Shown: positions 1 through 12,535 of the stretch, piece after piece
Numbering within the stretch: the first letter of the stretch is position 1
Layout of the letters: every line of letters begins with the position of its first letter
Assembly (NCBI GenBank): GCA_022605955.1
Contig: JAKCOZ010000014.1
Span: 14,514,001-14,578,000 of the forward strand
Source: Rallus limicola
Taxonomy: Eukaryota; Chordata; Aves; Gruiformes; Rallidae
Length of the DNA stretch: 64,000 bases
Direction: 5' to 3'
The notes under the pieces: generated by a model
The model's input: the letters and a program-made list of their open reading frames with translations, nothing else
What the model was told of the DNA's origin: nothing
Databases searched by the model: none
Made by a program: the position numbers and the translations under genes

Positions 1-2
1 AC

Positions 3-179
3 TACATAAGAAAAACTGGATTACATGTTTCCTCAGTAGGAATATTGCTGCTGAGACCGGTATTTGCTCAAGTCCATCATTATTCAATTGAAGAGCTTGA
101 AGCTCCCGAAGAGAGACAAATTATTGCTTTGAAGAGCTGTGCTGGCAATGAAGAAAATACCAATGATGTTGCTGGCTAA
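3..179 (+). other. Open frame running in from the left edge; possible partial exon
   Basis: One frame is open from the first bases of the window to a TAA at 177-179, giving 58 codons with no stop. The predicted peptide has an acidic stretch (EELEAPEER) and ends in NDVAG. I do not recognise the family. A second frame (139-354) stays open over its end, so a frameshifted pseudogene is also possible. Three poly(A) signals follow within 300 bases, which would suit a last exon. No acceptor site can be seen because the window starts here. An open frame of this length is common by chance, so confidence is low. Confidence 0.15.
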
Positions 180-410
180 TTATTTTCAAGTCAATGATAG
201 GACTACGTTATTACTGCAGAGACTGAGATGCAGTGTTGAAGATGTTGCGTTTACTGATGAGAAGCTCTTCATTCTGACAAAGAACTGGCTTGCTGGCAGG
301 CAAACTGGTCCTGCTGCTAAGGGGAAATTGTTAGTGCTGAAAGATTGTTTTTGAGACCTTCAAGAGGGATACAAAGCGTTTTGGAGAGTTTCTCTGAGGC
401 AAACTTGAAA

Positions 411-459
411 AATAAAACCACAATAAAAAAAAATCTTGCTCCATTGTAGGAGCAATAAA
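411..459 (+). promoter_or_regulatory. Cluster of three AATAAA poly(A) signals
   Basis: AATAAA occurs at 411-416, 422-427 and 454-459. A 7-bp hairpin (TTGCTCC at 436-442, GGAGCAA at 449-455) sits between the second and third copies. A T/GT-rich stretch (about 520-545) lies downstream, as expected of a cleavage/polyadenylation region. Together with the open frame at the left edge this could be the 3' end of a plus-strand transcript. AATAAA is frequent in AT-rich DNA, so this stays tentative. Confidence 0.25.
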
Positions 460-480
460 ACACCCCTATTAAAGCCCAGT

Positions 481-3400
481 CTTACAGGCTTTTTTGAAAG
501 GCAGAGACCCTTGAACATCAGTGGAAGTTTTGTATGTTTTTAGGGTTTATTCTTCAGCCTTAAATTTGAGTTTGATTTCCTTTCATGAATTTTCATTCCG
601 TAAGAGGACTGTAATATAACAATTTGTCTTACATATTGTGAGAAAGGAGAATAAGAAAAGGAAAATGGAAATATCAAGAAAATAATATTGCAAATAATTT
701 TTAATGGGGATGCTGTTAAGGGAGAAATAGGATGGAGAACAAAAAAATGACAATACGGATGAAAATACTGTATGTTGAATGGTTTACAGGTTAAAAAAGT
801 TTGAAGTTAAAGGAGGGGAAATAACAGCACTTCAGAGCAGCAGCAATAAGCCGGAGAACAGTCAGGCCTGTAGAAGACCTCTTGTCATATTGTGTTTTGG
901 CTTTGAACAGATAATTTTCTCCTAAAACACATTGAAACTTTTTGCCCACTGTGATTTTGAGCATGCAGGAGTGGTTGCTTGCATATTTTTTTTTTTAAAC
1001 TCTAAGTTTACTGAAGCATGCACTAAAGAAATTTTCAAGGACATCCACACAAGGATCGGTCTCTATTGTTACAACTCATGAAAACTGCATTATGTAAAGA
1101 AGGCAGATGTTTTGTAAAACACCTTGTAAAAGTGATTATTCTGCCTCACAAATTACTCACCAGCTATCCCACTTCAACAAGCATTTGCAGAGTGGCGTAC
1201 TTTGATTACAACACTGTGCCTTTATTAGAAGTGTTTAGTCTGTGACAGTAACAGAGCCTCCAAGGGTATCCAGAGGAATTTCATACCAATACAAAAACCC
1301 CACAATGGTATTTTGTTGAATTTTCATTACTTTCTCTATTCTTTAAGCTTTGTAGAATGTGAGCTGGCTTTAATGTCTTAATATATTTCTAAACACAATC
1401 AAATTTAGCCTTGTATAAAACAACTGCTGGAGAGCCATAGCTAAGTATGCGCTGAGTTAGCCAAGAAATACAGTATACCTTTCAGTTTTAAGCAATAGTA
1501 CGTAAAGGAGTGGTATGCCTCCTTTCGATAGGAAAGAAAAAATTGGTTTGCCTATGCTGACACTGGCAGGTTGAGCATCTTCTGCTATTTCCCTAAGACC
1601 TGTATATTCAGGAGATAATTCATTCCTGGATCAGATTGCTTTTATAGTACTAGCCTGCATACCAGGTTATCTTCTAGTGAGCCAAAAAATCTCTGTGATG
1701 TGGCTTGTTGCCCTTATTGGACTAATTGTTCAGACTACGAAGTCTACTTAGGACCTAAAATGAAAAATGTATTTCCATGAATCACTGACATTTTCTTTAT
1801 ATGGTTGAAATTTAAAACTAACTTAAAATTTTATTCTTCATACTTTAGCGCTTAAAATCTGTATTCATTTTATCAAGCTGTGTTGGCTTTACTATTTACA
1901 AGTACTGTATTATACGGTTCTCTTGTGCCAGTGGATAAGCTTCTAGATTAATAAATCTATGAATTGATAAATAAATAGTACATTTCTGTGAATCAGTTTT
2001 TAGCACGTGGCCTAGTTACATTCAAGTGTTCAAAATAGGTTCTGATTAAAGAGCATAAATTTTACAATCCATTTTCTAGACTGAATAGTCAAATGGAAAC
2101 TTTGTCTACCGTTATTACTATACTTCTACCATTATTTTCTTAAATAGAGCAATGAAAGTATAAGAAATTACTTCATGAGGAATGCAATAAACAGTTTATA
2201 GATTATCATTAATTTTTATTTCATGCAGCTCATAGTCCTAAGAGGGACCAAGCAATAAACATATGTGGTTTCCTGTCATTTTAGCATCTATCTTCTACTC
2301 TGCATCATGTTGATGATTTCTACCCTATAGCTTTCAGGCAGTATGTTGCTTGTGAGATGTTCCATTGTTGGTCACAGCAACAAGGCAATAAAAAGTTAAA
2401 ATGGGGGAGCTTGATGCCTACAACACATCATATCCACATTATTGCTATTATTATGTCCATTAAATACTCATGACAGCTGTAGTGAGCCATAAATTTACTG
2501 TGACTTTCAGTCACTAGAGGGCATCTGAACGGATTTCCACACACACCATCCAGTAAAAGACAAAAATACGTACCAAGCTCTGTGGGAGTTTAAACCGGGC
2601 ATATAAATATAACCTGTGATGGACCGAGCTTAATGCAAAAAGAAGAATACACAGAAGATAAGGAAGACATAGAAGTGCATAAGAGAAATGAGTAAAAAGT
2701 AAAACCATTACGAATGTAACAGGAAGGCACTAATTTCCTAGTTAAAAATGTTGGAGAGATATTTATTTTTTTCTTCCATTAAAAGCAGGAGACAGATTTA
2801 TCTATTGCTATAAGGAAAGAGGTAGAGATTGGCTTTGTTTTATCTGCACTTAGGATTTTTAGTTTCTTGCCAGTCTACCTGTAAAGCTCATCTTGTGTTT
2901 CCTCTCCAAATTACCTTTAGCAATTTATGACTGTCAGGCTCTGTGATACGGAAGAAGTCTTCTTAGGTGGATTCAGGTTTCTTCCTTTTCTGAGCTAATA
3001 CCTGCTGAGAAATTTAATTAAGATCTTGAAGGTGATGTATACTTTGTCTTAAAGTTAAAAGGCGTGTTTACTTCTTTTTCCTACTAGTTACTACTCCCTT
3101 TCACAGTGCATTTCAGTCACGCACCTTTACAGCAGAAGGCCTAGCCAAAGTCACAGCTCGCTCACCTTGAATATTTATTTCTTTTCAGAAGTATTTCTTT
3201 ATTAGACTTAGTTTGTAATTTATTTATGTTTGTCAGAATGCAGGGGTGGAGGCAGGAAAGGGAAAAAAAGTTGTTCATTGTAATATATATGAATTTATGG
3301 ATTTTTTTTTAATAAACTGGGGAAAAAAATGAATCAGCTTGTAGCCTTTAAGGTCAGTTCTTAGCAAAAGGGGCTCTGAACTGTGTTATGTCTTCTAAAT

Positions 3401-3747
3401 ACCTATTCTTGCCTATGTTTCTTGATTTAGATTTGTTCTGGGTTGGTCTGTAACTGCAGTTAACTGTAATGAAGACTCCACACCACAACATGACAGTCAG
3501 CTGGTGAGGTATCCTGTTTCTCTTGACCATATGCTGCATGGTATAGGAAACAAACACAGCCACGCTGTGGGTACAGGGTAGAGCTATACAAAGATGGAGG
3601 CTGGAAGAAATCTTACTCCATCCTACATACACAGAGTCCAACTCATCATCTAAAAATAAAAAAAAAATTATTTGTGAATATCCCAGGATCAGAAAATAGA
3701 CCTTTAGATAATAGCTTAAAGCAATTTTTTCTAATAAACAAAATCTT
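481..3747. other. Gene-free stretch, nothing recognised
   Basis: AT-rich unique-looking DNA. Open frames are short and show no family resemblance. The only structure I noted is a 12-bp perfect palindrome, TAACTGCAGTTA, at 3451-3462, and short A/T runs. Confidence 0.6.
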
Positions 3748-3815
3748 ACACAATCACAAAATCATTTAGGTTGGAGTAGACTTTTAAGGTCATCAAGTCT
3801 AACTGTGACTCTTCC
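3748..3815 (-). repeat. CR1 LINE fragment, 3' end
   Basis: The plus strand reads 'atcacaaaatcatttaggtt' followed by a 'ggagtagacttttaaggtca' stretch. This is the reverse complement of the 3' end of avian CR1 retrotransposons, which are typically 5'-truncated non-LTR elements. Only about 70 bp can be aligned by eye; beyond 3815 the match fades. Several substitutions from the remembered consensus suggest moderate age. Confidence 0.75.
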
Positions 3816-6800
3816 TAGAGAGTGAGAGTTTTGGAGATACTACTCTCTTGCAGCTCACAGAAGCTGGAGCCCTTCTAACAAGCAGTAACTAGGATTCTTT
3901 TTGACTAGGCTTGATGTCGGCAGACTTTTCAGTTTTGCTAACAAAGAGGCACTAGGTTGCTTTAGTTACCTTTCTAAGATAATTTACTCTTTATTGACTC
4001 TGAGTCCTAAAATAGTCCCAGATAATTACTATATCTAGAACAGGTAAAGGAAAATAGACATGTGTGTCATTTTCATGTTTAAGAGAAGATGGTGACAAAA
4101 CAATTTTCAAAACCAAAATATCTAGAGAAGTGTCTCCAAGTATCTGCACCTAATTGAGAATCCTCTGGGAAAAAAAAAAAAAGACCAATGCTTTCCTGCT
4201 AAAGACCTTAAAAAAGAAATAACACCTGAACATATTTGAAGTTATGCTGTGTATAAATCAGTCATATGGCTTCAAGTGTTGTTGTACTTTTCCAATTATG
4301 CCTACCATCTAACGCTCACTTTTTCCATTAGTGAAATGCTAGCTATTCCCTTTGGCAGCTCTGCTTAAGTCATTTGGGATTCACATTTCTATTTTCCTAG
4401 GGTGACACATTCTCCTTCCAAGATTAATACTGAAACTTGTTTTGCATCTCTAATTGTTGCCTTATTTATGCTGTAACCCCAGGATATAAAAGACTAGACA
4501 CTGAGCCGATAGCATTGAGATGAGTTGGAGTAATTCTACTGAATTTACAGAGAACTCCTCATCTCCTGGAAGTAAATGGTAGATTTGTCCTTGAATTAAG
4601 AAATGTCAGGATACTATCCAGTGAATTTATTCAGACTGACAGCAGTGTAAATTAAATTAAAATATGGCTGGTTTGGGGCTGTGGAATAATAAAGAATGCA
4701 CCAGGGTCGCTAATTTTACAAATTTTACTAAGTGGGTTGTGCAGGCGGATGAACCGTGTGAGCTATAAGAGGGTAGAACGGTTTGGGCCCTCAGATATTT
4801 CCAAGCAATACTTAAATCACTTGAACTTTTTGGAAAACGTATCTTCAGTGGGAAATGGGATGTTAATGGTGCTTCCTAAATGAGCTAATTAGCTGCATTT
4901 GTATGTTTAAAAACAGATTTTTTTCAAATAAGTACTGAGGGCAGTATCAAGTCTGGACTTTTGCTTTCTGTGTTTCAAGTTGCTGTTTCCAGAACACTAT
5001 GAAATTAACTTCTCGAAGCTTTACCTGATTAAAATCTCTCTCTTTCTCTATTGATTTGCTACAGACATAAAATTAACTGTAAGACTTGACTTCTAGTCAC
5101 AGTTTGAGAAATTCAGTATTGTGAGTCTTGAACTCACTTAGCCTTTGTAACAGCAACGTCATCATATCCCAAGTAAAATGTAGGAAGAGACCTTAGGACA
5201 CATTTCTGGTTGTTGATACATTTCTGAATCTAAAATCTGTTCACAGATTACTGAAGTACTTAAAACTTTAACAGAAAAGTAAGTTTTATATTTTTACCTC
5301 ATGCCTCCATTTAATTTGGCTTGCTCATTATGGAGAAAGATTTTAATCAGCGAAGTTAGTGAACTGGCTAATCTGTCATTATTTTGCTTTTCATTACACT
5401 CCAAGATCATTCCTGTGCAGCTCCAGTATATTTAACTAAAATGAGGATTTAGCATTCTAAGGCACCAGCTTGTAATGATTCATTATTTCTAATATATTCA
5501 GTTCATACCAGATAATTTCAAAGTAAATCCTTTTAACTAGTTCCCTCCAGTGGTCCTTATTTGAGCATTGTGCTCAGAAGGACTCCTCGAATTGCTATCC
5601 ATTACAACATCTCAAGGAACTGGAATTTTGCCTTAAAAAGAAAAAGCAAATTAGTCCTGTTTAATGAGGTCTGCTCTAAGTTCATTGACTCAGTGAGTTC
5701 CCAACAATATATAAGATCACTGTCAGTCCCGATATTTGCTGCATAATCCTCTATCAAATGTCCTGTTTGTTGTTATGTAATGAGAATTTGTGTCTCGGCA
5801 TGGATATTTGAGTCTCAAAGCCAAGCAAACAAACATTAGAAATTTAGACCTTAAAATCTGGTCCCTAACATTTCCATAATTTCCACAGATCTTTGGATTT
5901 GGGGGGAGTCTGGATGCAAGGGGAGAATGATAAAATAATCAGGCAAAGTCATACCCCAGTCACCCCAGTGCAATCAGATGGAATTTAAGCAGAGCATGTG
6001 GCTCCAATTTTCCTTCCCTTCAGTGAAGTAGAAAGGTTTGACAGTTCCAAGGGAATCAGAGGAAAAAATCAGCTTCAAAGGAAAAAAAGAAAATACAAGA
6101 TGTTTTTTCTTTAAGATAACAGCATAGAAATTCTTAAAGATTTTTAGCCGTTTGACATGCTTGTTTTGAGGAATCACATTCTTCTGAACATTGAATATTT
6201 TGAACACATTCTGCAGCTAGCTGAAAGCCATTTTTTAATACTTTTTGTCAGCAAATTTAGTAAATGGTACAAGTTAGGTTGAGAAAATTTGAGTTCAGTG
6301 ACTTCTGGACACGGCAGATAGTAGGATTCTCAGCTTCCTAAAAGTCCTCTCAGCCCAAAGCTTGGGCAAGTAACCTGCCTTCTTTTGGTCTTTCTCATTC
6401 AAGTCTTTGTTCTACATTAGACAGAAGAGGAACAGCAACACAGATCTTCTACATGTCAACTGGGTGACCTAATCACTAATCTCTACAGTTCAGCCACTCT
6501 TAAAAACTCCCTGTGGATACTCTTTAGCTTTAAATTTGACTCACTGGGTCAAATTTAAGAGTTGTCACAGAATAGACTACTTATCTGGGAAGATAACGTG
6601 TTCTTCTTTAAAGCATGGACCTTGAATCACATCTCATGCAAGTACCAGATAATTAATTTCACCAATCTGTACATTGTTTGGTTTTAAATTTGTTTCAGAA
6701 TTTTGCTGTTCACAGCAAAACTTCACTAGAAGCATTTCTTACTGTTGGTCAGGGGTTTGCTTAATGGACATTTTATAAAGTAGAAATCTTTTGCTGAAAA

Positions 6801-8427
6801 CAATTTCTGAGCAGCTCTATGTATTGAATGGAAAGGTAAGCTAAAACAATTCCTTTAGCTCCTCAAAAACTTCCAGAAGCAAATTTTAAGCTTGCTTTTG
6901 AACCACAGGCTGTCATGTAATATATAATGTAAATATTAATTAGAGGAAGGAGAATATCTTTTAATTAACTTTAATTTAAAACATTGAATGCAAAAACCCC
7001 ATTTTATCAGTGCAGCTTCTTTTTTGTTGTTTTTTAATTGTTACCTCTGGCCCTCTAAAATTCTCAGCAATCCAAATTAAATCTTTCCCAAAAGACCTAA
7101 TTAGGCCTTTCCCAAAAAAACATCGCACATAAATGTCAATAACAACTTCTGCAATAAGTTGGGTAAAGGACAAATACCCTTGTCAAAACAGGATACCTAG
7201 TCAGAATCACAGATCACTCACCACTCTCCCTTCACACACATTGCTGCCCAGATTAGAGATAGCCAGGAAGTGCGTGTTGTTTACTTGGAAGCTGGCATGA
7301 GAACTACACTGATGTTCCAGCTCTCCAGGATGGAAAGGGGACGTAATAAAGAATGCAGCAATCATCCACCACTTCCCTCCCTCATCCTCCATGACTTTTT
7401 GACCATTAGCTTAGTTTACATTTAACAATGGGGGGAAAAAATAGTAATGTCGTCCTAATCTGTTCTTTTTAATGGGTTTCAGTTTAGCTATACTTCTTTG
7501 GGTGGGCTTTTGTGGTCTTTTTTTTTTTCCTCATGCTAAATTCAGTTTCTTTAGCCTACTTTCCTCTGTCTTGTAAAATGTTGTTAGTTGGTGCTGCACA
7601 CTCAGGGGACCAACATCCTGTGTTTGGAGTTTGGTACAATAGCAGTGACAATGTGTGTCCTCTGTGACACGATGGCAAAATTCTATGTGAATTGTTCCAT
7701 GCATTCTTACACACGGGCTATGAGTTTACACCGTAGAAAAGGCTGCAGGCAGCCTTACAATGGCCATCAAAATAACGTAGGGCTGAATATCAAAGATTTT
7801 AAAAGGCAAGAATGGTCTTGATGGTCACTGTGGTGTGGTCTGTTCCTGTTCTGGGTTTCTGGAAGATCAAGGGGATTACAATGTCCTGGTACAAGCAGCC
7901 TTCACAGAAGTTTTTCAACACTACAGAACTGGACCTAATAATGCTGTGCTTTTATTTTCCTGTGCTTCTGTGTTCTGTCTCTTTTGATGTGTCACCAAAA
8001 TTATCCAAAACCAGGAGTAAAAAAAGTGTCAGGAACACATCCTTAGTTGTTGTTTTTGGATGGAAGAAAGTGAACAGTGGCCCACAACAGGTTTGAAGGT
8101 AGAGCTAGATGAACACTTGAAGAGTCTGTAGTTTTTCTACAGTGGTCACTTAAAAGGAGCCTTGTGGGAGAAGCCTGCATTATGTTTAAAAATAGAAAAT
8201 ACCAGTAATGGCAGTTCTGTGTACACAAATCCACAAAGCACATTGATGAATGTCTAAAATTACTGAATCTTCTAGAAGCTGTCACAGAATGATGCAAATA
8301 ACCTGATAACAAAGACAAATTTTGAGCTCCATGATCTTTGATTGGAGCATGAGAATACCTTTAAAGATTTCCCTTCACCTTTACACTGACTGGACTCCAT
8401 GACGCCTTGTGATCTGTAGTCCTAGGG
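3816..8427. other. Gene-free stretch with small hairpin
   Basis: No gene or repeat family recognised. An A13 run lies at 4170-4182. A short perfect inverted repeat lies at 6530-6558 (listed separately). The open frames on both strands look like chance frames. Confidence 0.55.
6530..6558. repeat. Perfect 11-bp inverted repeat
   Basis: TTAAATTTGAC at 6530-6540 and GTCAAATTTAA at 6548-6558 are exact reverse complements separated by 7 bases. It could form a small stem-loop. No target duplication or mobile-element context is visible. Confidence 0.7.
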
Positions 8428-8500
8428 TAAGACTTTCAAAAGTGTCTTAGCCTATTGACTTCTGGTGGCATTACAAAATAGTCCCATCATACTTCTGGTT
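8428..8500. repeat. Possible ancient amniote SINE relic
   Basis: The phrase 'gactttcaaaagtgtcttag' followed by 'cctattgacttctggtggca' resembles the 'gactttcaaaagtgcctaag...cattgactt' module I remember from old amniote interspersed repeats. The match is short and degraded, so this is a suggestion only. Confidence 0.25.
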
Positions 8501-11484
8501 TGGCCAGAGTTAAATGACAGAGAAAGCTGGTACAATGTCAATTACCTAATTTCCAAGTAAATGACACTAGAAAGAACACTAATAAGGTAAAAAAACTAGG
8601 GATGCAACCTCTCTAATAGAGCATATAATGCTTCAGTAGAAGACAACATCTTAAACCCCAACTGTGCAAAGCATAACTTTTTTCTTCATTTGGGGACTTT
8701 CAACCCAGATTACTCAAGTCAACTTAAAGTTTGTTAATGTGGAAATACTGTAGAAGACAACCTCAAAATTGAGTTTTAGCCTCTTCCACAGTGATGCCTT
8801 TGTGGGATTTCCCAGCTTTGAATTTGTATATCAAGGAATGTAATGGAAAATTAACTAGAATTTACATGTATTAACTGTTCTGCGGGCAGTTTGAATAAAA
8901 TGGAAGATCGACTTTCATAGCCAATTCAACTTTGTATTAGTGTGTCTATTACAAAAGATTAATAGGCCTTAAAAGGGGATTCAGATTAACTGTGAGAACA
9001 GAATCCGATTCCTAAACTGGTGATCTAATTTTACACTTTGTCCAGGATCCATGTAGTTATGTCCTTCAGTCTGATGACATGATTCAATCAGTCAATCTGG
9101 CATATTAAAAAAAAAAAACCCTCAACTTTCTGTAGCTGCTTTAGAAGCAGACTTATAGACAAATTTCTGAAACTTTCTTGAGAATTTTTCTGGTTTATTT
9201 TGGAACAGATTAAAGCAAATGAGATGTTTAATGTCCCCATGATTTGAAATGTACATGTTCTTGACTTTATTACCAAGCATATCCTACTCAGGCTCTTTTT
9301 ACTTGAAGAGCTGCAAGGTATCATAATGGATGGTTAAAATATGAGTTTTCAGGATAGAAGTTGGAAACAGAAAGCAGCACATTCATGTTTTCTTCTGGAT
9401 GAGATAATGGGAAAACTCACTGCATTGGTGAGGCTATAGACATCAAGCGTCAGGATCAGAAAATGACAAAGCCATCCTAAAGCCAGACTCAGTAGTGAAT
9501 ATTTTTAGTAGTTTGCACTCAAATTCTAAAGTATTGTCAAGACAAAAAATAATCCCATTCTTTTTTCAAATAGCTGCAGAATTTTCTCTCTAGGGGAGGA
9601 TACTAATGTCTGTCCTGATTTTTTTTTGTTGTGTTTGAGTTTGGTTTTTTTCTTTAAGCTTAGAAGCAAAGCATACTGAAATACCACAGCGGTTCCCACA
9701 CAAATACTACTTTTAATTCTTTTTTATTCTGATCACAAAGATTTACTTTCTATAAGAGGACTTTAAATCATCTTTTTGAAAAGCATGCACGTGATTTCCC
9801 TCCAAATCAGTTATTTTTTTAAATTAACTTTAATAATGTTTAGGAAGAGGTTTGGTTTTACAAATAAACCAAATAATTATTCTAACAAAAAGTGTCTCTC
9901 TACTAACTATCAATATACTCTGCCTCAATACCAAATAACAATTCCCGGAACAGGGAACACTGATTCTCCTCTTATTTAATTAGAAGACTTGTTTCTCATG
10001 GGCAGTCATGATGATTTATGAATACCTATTGTTCTTAATTTAACTACACATTCAGTTTTGTACAATAGAAGACATACACACTCTGGCCTTGGCTCATTCA
10101 GCATATGTACAAGACCCAAGCTTCTGTGTATTTTACTATTAAACACCTATTAGGTGCTTAATTCTAGAAACCCTTGGGCTACAATAAATACAATTTTATC
10201 AAGCAATTAACTCAGGAATTCTGTGGACAATGGAGGGCTAAGTCTTCTGTTCTTTAAGTTGGTAAATGCCATGAAGTCTAATAAAAAGAGGGGATTTGTT
10301 TCAAGTTCTTCAACATAAATAAGCATCTAAAACTTTAGGTGCAGAATTATTGTAATAAGCAGTGATTGAATTGTATTGAATTCAAATATATGTATGAACA
10401 AATGTAATTATGGAACATAAGTTTTTCTAGTATGATTTCATCTTATTGGTACCTCTTATGCCTGCAGCACTAAACTCAAAGTCTCTTGAAAACAAAGATG
10501 AAATACTGGGGTTAGGAAAGGTGTCCTTCCCCCTTCCCTCCCATAATGTTCCTCTCCTTATTCTTTCTTTCTTCTCTTTGCCTCCTCATCTTCCCTCACT
10601 AATATTCTGTTTCTGGTCTATACAAGAAAAAAACATACAAAAATAAGAATCCATTCTGAAACAGTAGGTTCAATCTGACTGTTAAAAACATGTGTGTTTG
10701 TAGTTGAGGAAATCTTTCCAGTAAGCTATTGTAATTCTAGATAATTGGTTCCAGAATCAGCTAACACATCAAGGCCAGTAGAGATAGTTTTAAGCTATCG
10801 AGAGGGAGAATAGCTGGAAGATGATTTTAAAATCTCAACTTATTTTAAATCATTTATGTCAGCAAAGCAGAAATAATTTTTAAGGCATATAGGCTTAGGT
10901 GCACCATATATGTCTACTCAGCTCTTTACAGTCAGAAGGCTCATGATGCATCATGATCAAAGACAGGCATTATTTACCTGTTATATACTCTTTGACTCTG
11001 CACTTTGGTGTTTCTATTAATACAAGTATGTTTGATCTACTTCCACGTGAGATGGCTCTAGGTCATCATTTTAACTTTAGCACCCTATTTATCTTCGAGC
11101 AAAACTAAGTGTCACTTTGATCAGGTTCACATTCATTGTCACTAGTTTTGACTGTAACATCCACAACTGATATTTAAGGGCCTTCTGAGAATGTCTGTTT
11201 CAGATTCCTCATGGCATGTCACTGTTGTAGCAGAGATGTGACTTACAGATTGGGCATCAGACAGAGCCAATGGTCCAGGTAGGTCCTCTCTATCTGCACA
11301 AGTGGAGACTTAGATCAAGCAATGCAATCAAGCAGTTTTCATACTACATCTGGAAAAAGTATATGTCATCTTGATGTGAAGTATGAAAGGAATATAAATT
11401 ATTTAAGCAGAATAAAATCAGAGTCTCCTATGGAAATGATCTAGCTGTCGTCTTGTGCCAGTGTTATTTCCGATACATACATAT
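8501..11484. other. Gene-free stretch
   Basis: No gene recognised. It holds an A-run (about 9107-9118), T-rich DNA around 9618-9655, and a 16-bp perfect palindrome (10941-10956). Two short 'aggtgc'-type inverted repeats near 10142-10161 and 10322-10343 may be leftovers of old SINEs. Confidence 0.5.
10941..10956. repeat. 16-bp perfect palindrome
   Basis: TCATGATGCATCATGA equals its own reverse complement. It contains ATGCAT, an octamer/POU half-site-like core. It could be a symmetric protein-binding site or a chance palindrome. Confidence 0.6.
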
Positions 11485-12535
11485 TTCTATCTCAACACTG
11501 GTGGGAGGGTTGTAGAGCTTCCTGCAACTTACTGCAGTGTCTAACTTTCTTGGTGATAGAAAACTCTTCCCAATGCCCATCCTGAATCTTTCTTGCTGTA
11601 CTAGTCATGGGGAATGGATTTGCCTTTTCTTGTGGCAGCAGCCTTCTGTATGTTTGAAAATGTAACTCCCTCCAGCCCAGTTCATTCAATCTTTGCTACA
11701 GGCTTGTGTTTCTGTTGTAGTTTTGCATGGCTGGGTTCTGGTGGAGTAGAGGGGGCTGCAGGGGTGGCTTCTGCACCAGAACCCAACCATGCAAAATTAC
11801 AACAGTTTCCAAAATCTGTGTTATTTCCCCCCCACTCTCATTTTCATGGTTCTTGAGTTCAAATTTGGACACAGGGCCACCACTTCACCCAGCACTCCTA
11901 TAACATCAGCTAAAGGAAACAGAAGAATGTCATGCTATATCTTGAAAGTTAGTCTATATATGTATCCCAGTATCATATTTACCTTTTTCTTCCAAACAGC
12001 ATGACACTGTTAACACAGCTTCTGAGCCACTATAAACCCCAAATCATTGCTAAAAAATCCCCATCTAATGAGTTGCCCTTCCTATTACAGTTGTATAGCT
12101 GCACGGTTAATTAGTCTTACCTTACTGTAGATACTCACATTTATTCTTAGAGTTGCATCCTTTTTTTTTTTTTAGGTCATTCCTCCAATTTAGCAGCATC
12201 ATTTTAAATTCTAATCCTGTTCTCCAAGGTACTCACAATTCTTTCTAGCTCCATGTCACTTGCAAATTTAATAAGTACATTCCTATAACACATACCGGTT
12301 ACAAAACCCCCCAAAGATTTTCCATAATTGTAAATTATTGCTGACTTAACTATTCCTATGAATGCTGCTGTTTTTTCATTAATTGCTGGAAGTTCACTAA
12401 TTATGAAAATGCTATTAAACAGGACTTAATATGGGTTGCAGATTGGTCTAGAATTCCAGAAGTCCTGAACTGCAAGTCCATATTTTATGTCAAGTTTTTA
12501 TGAAAGTCCTGTATGACATTCTCAAATGGGGTGGC
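11485..12535 (-). repeat. Ancient CR1-family LINE (CR1/L3-like), degraded
   Basis: Read on the plus strand, successive blocks match, in order, the reverse complement of the old amniote CR1-type LINE that I remember. These are 'gttgtagagcttcctgcaac' (about 11509), 'gtatgtttgaaaatgtaact' (11648), 'cagttcattcaatctttgct' (11678), 'catgacactgttaacacagc' (12000), 'ctccatgtcacttgcaaatt' (12250) and 'gtcctgtatgacattctcaa' (12506). It is far more diverged than the avian CR1 copies elsewhere in the window and has no open frame. It corresponds to the 3' part of ORF2 plus the UTR. A 92-bp hairpin element (11713-11804) interrupts it. End points are approximate. Confidence 0.7.
11713..11804. mobile_element. 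92-bp hairpin insertion element, TG...CA ends, 5-bp target duplication
   Basis: Two 31-bp arms (11713-11743 and 11774-11804) are reverse complements at 29 of 31 positions and enclose a 30-base G-rich centre. The ends are TGTTGTAG... and ...TTACAACA, and GTTTC occurs directly on both sides (11708-11712, 11805-11809), which is the mark of an integration event. Removing the element and one GTTTC rejoins the surrounding CR1 sequence smoothly. TG...CA ends with a 5-bp duplication fit an LTR-retroelement integrase (ERVL-like) or a Ginger-type transposase. The centre and left arm remind me of a common avian LTR/ERV repeat, but I could not verify this. It has no coding capacity. Confidence 0.75.

Noticed and set aside
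4481..4520. ATATAAAAG as a TATA box
   Set aside because: No GC-rich or initiator context and no downstream gene; such words are frequent in AT-rich DNA.
10660..10680. GGTTCAATCT as a tRNA B box
   Set aside because: No matching A box or cloverleaf upstream; other GGTTC words (for example near 63103) also fail.
11614..11856. 80-codon frame with a hydrophobic start
   Set aside because: It crosses the hairpin element and both CR1 flanks, so it is a product of the nested insertion.
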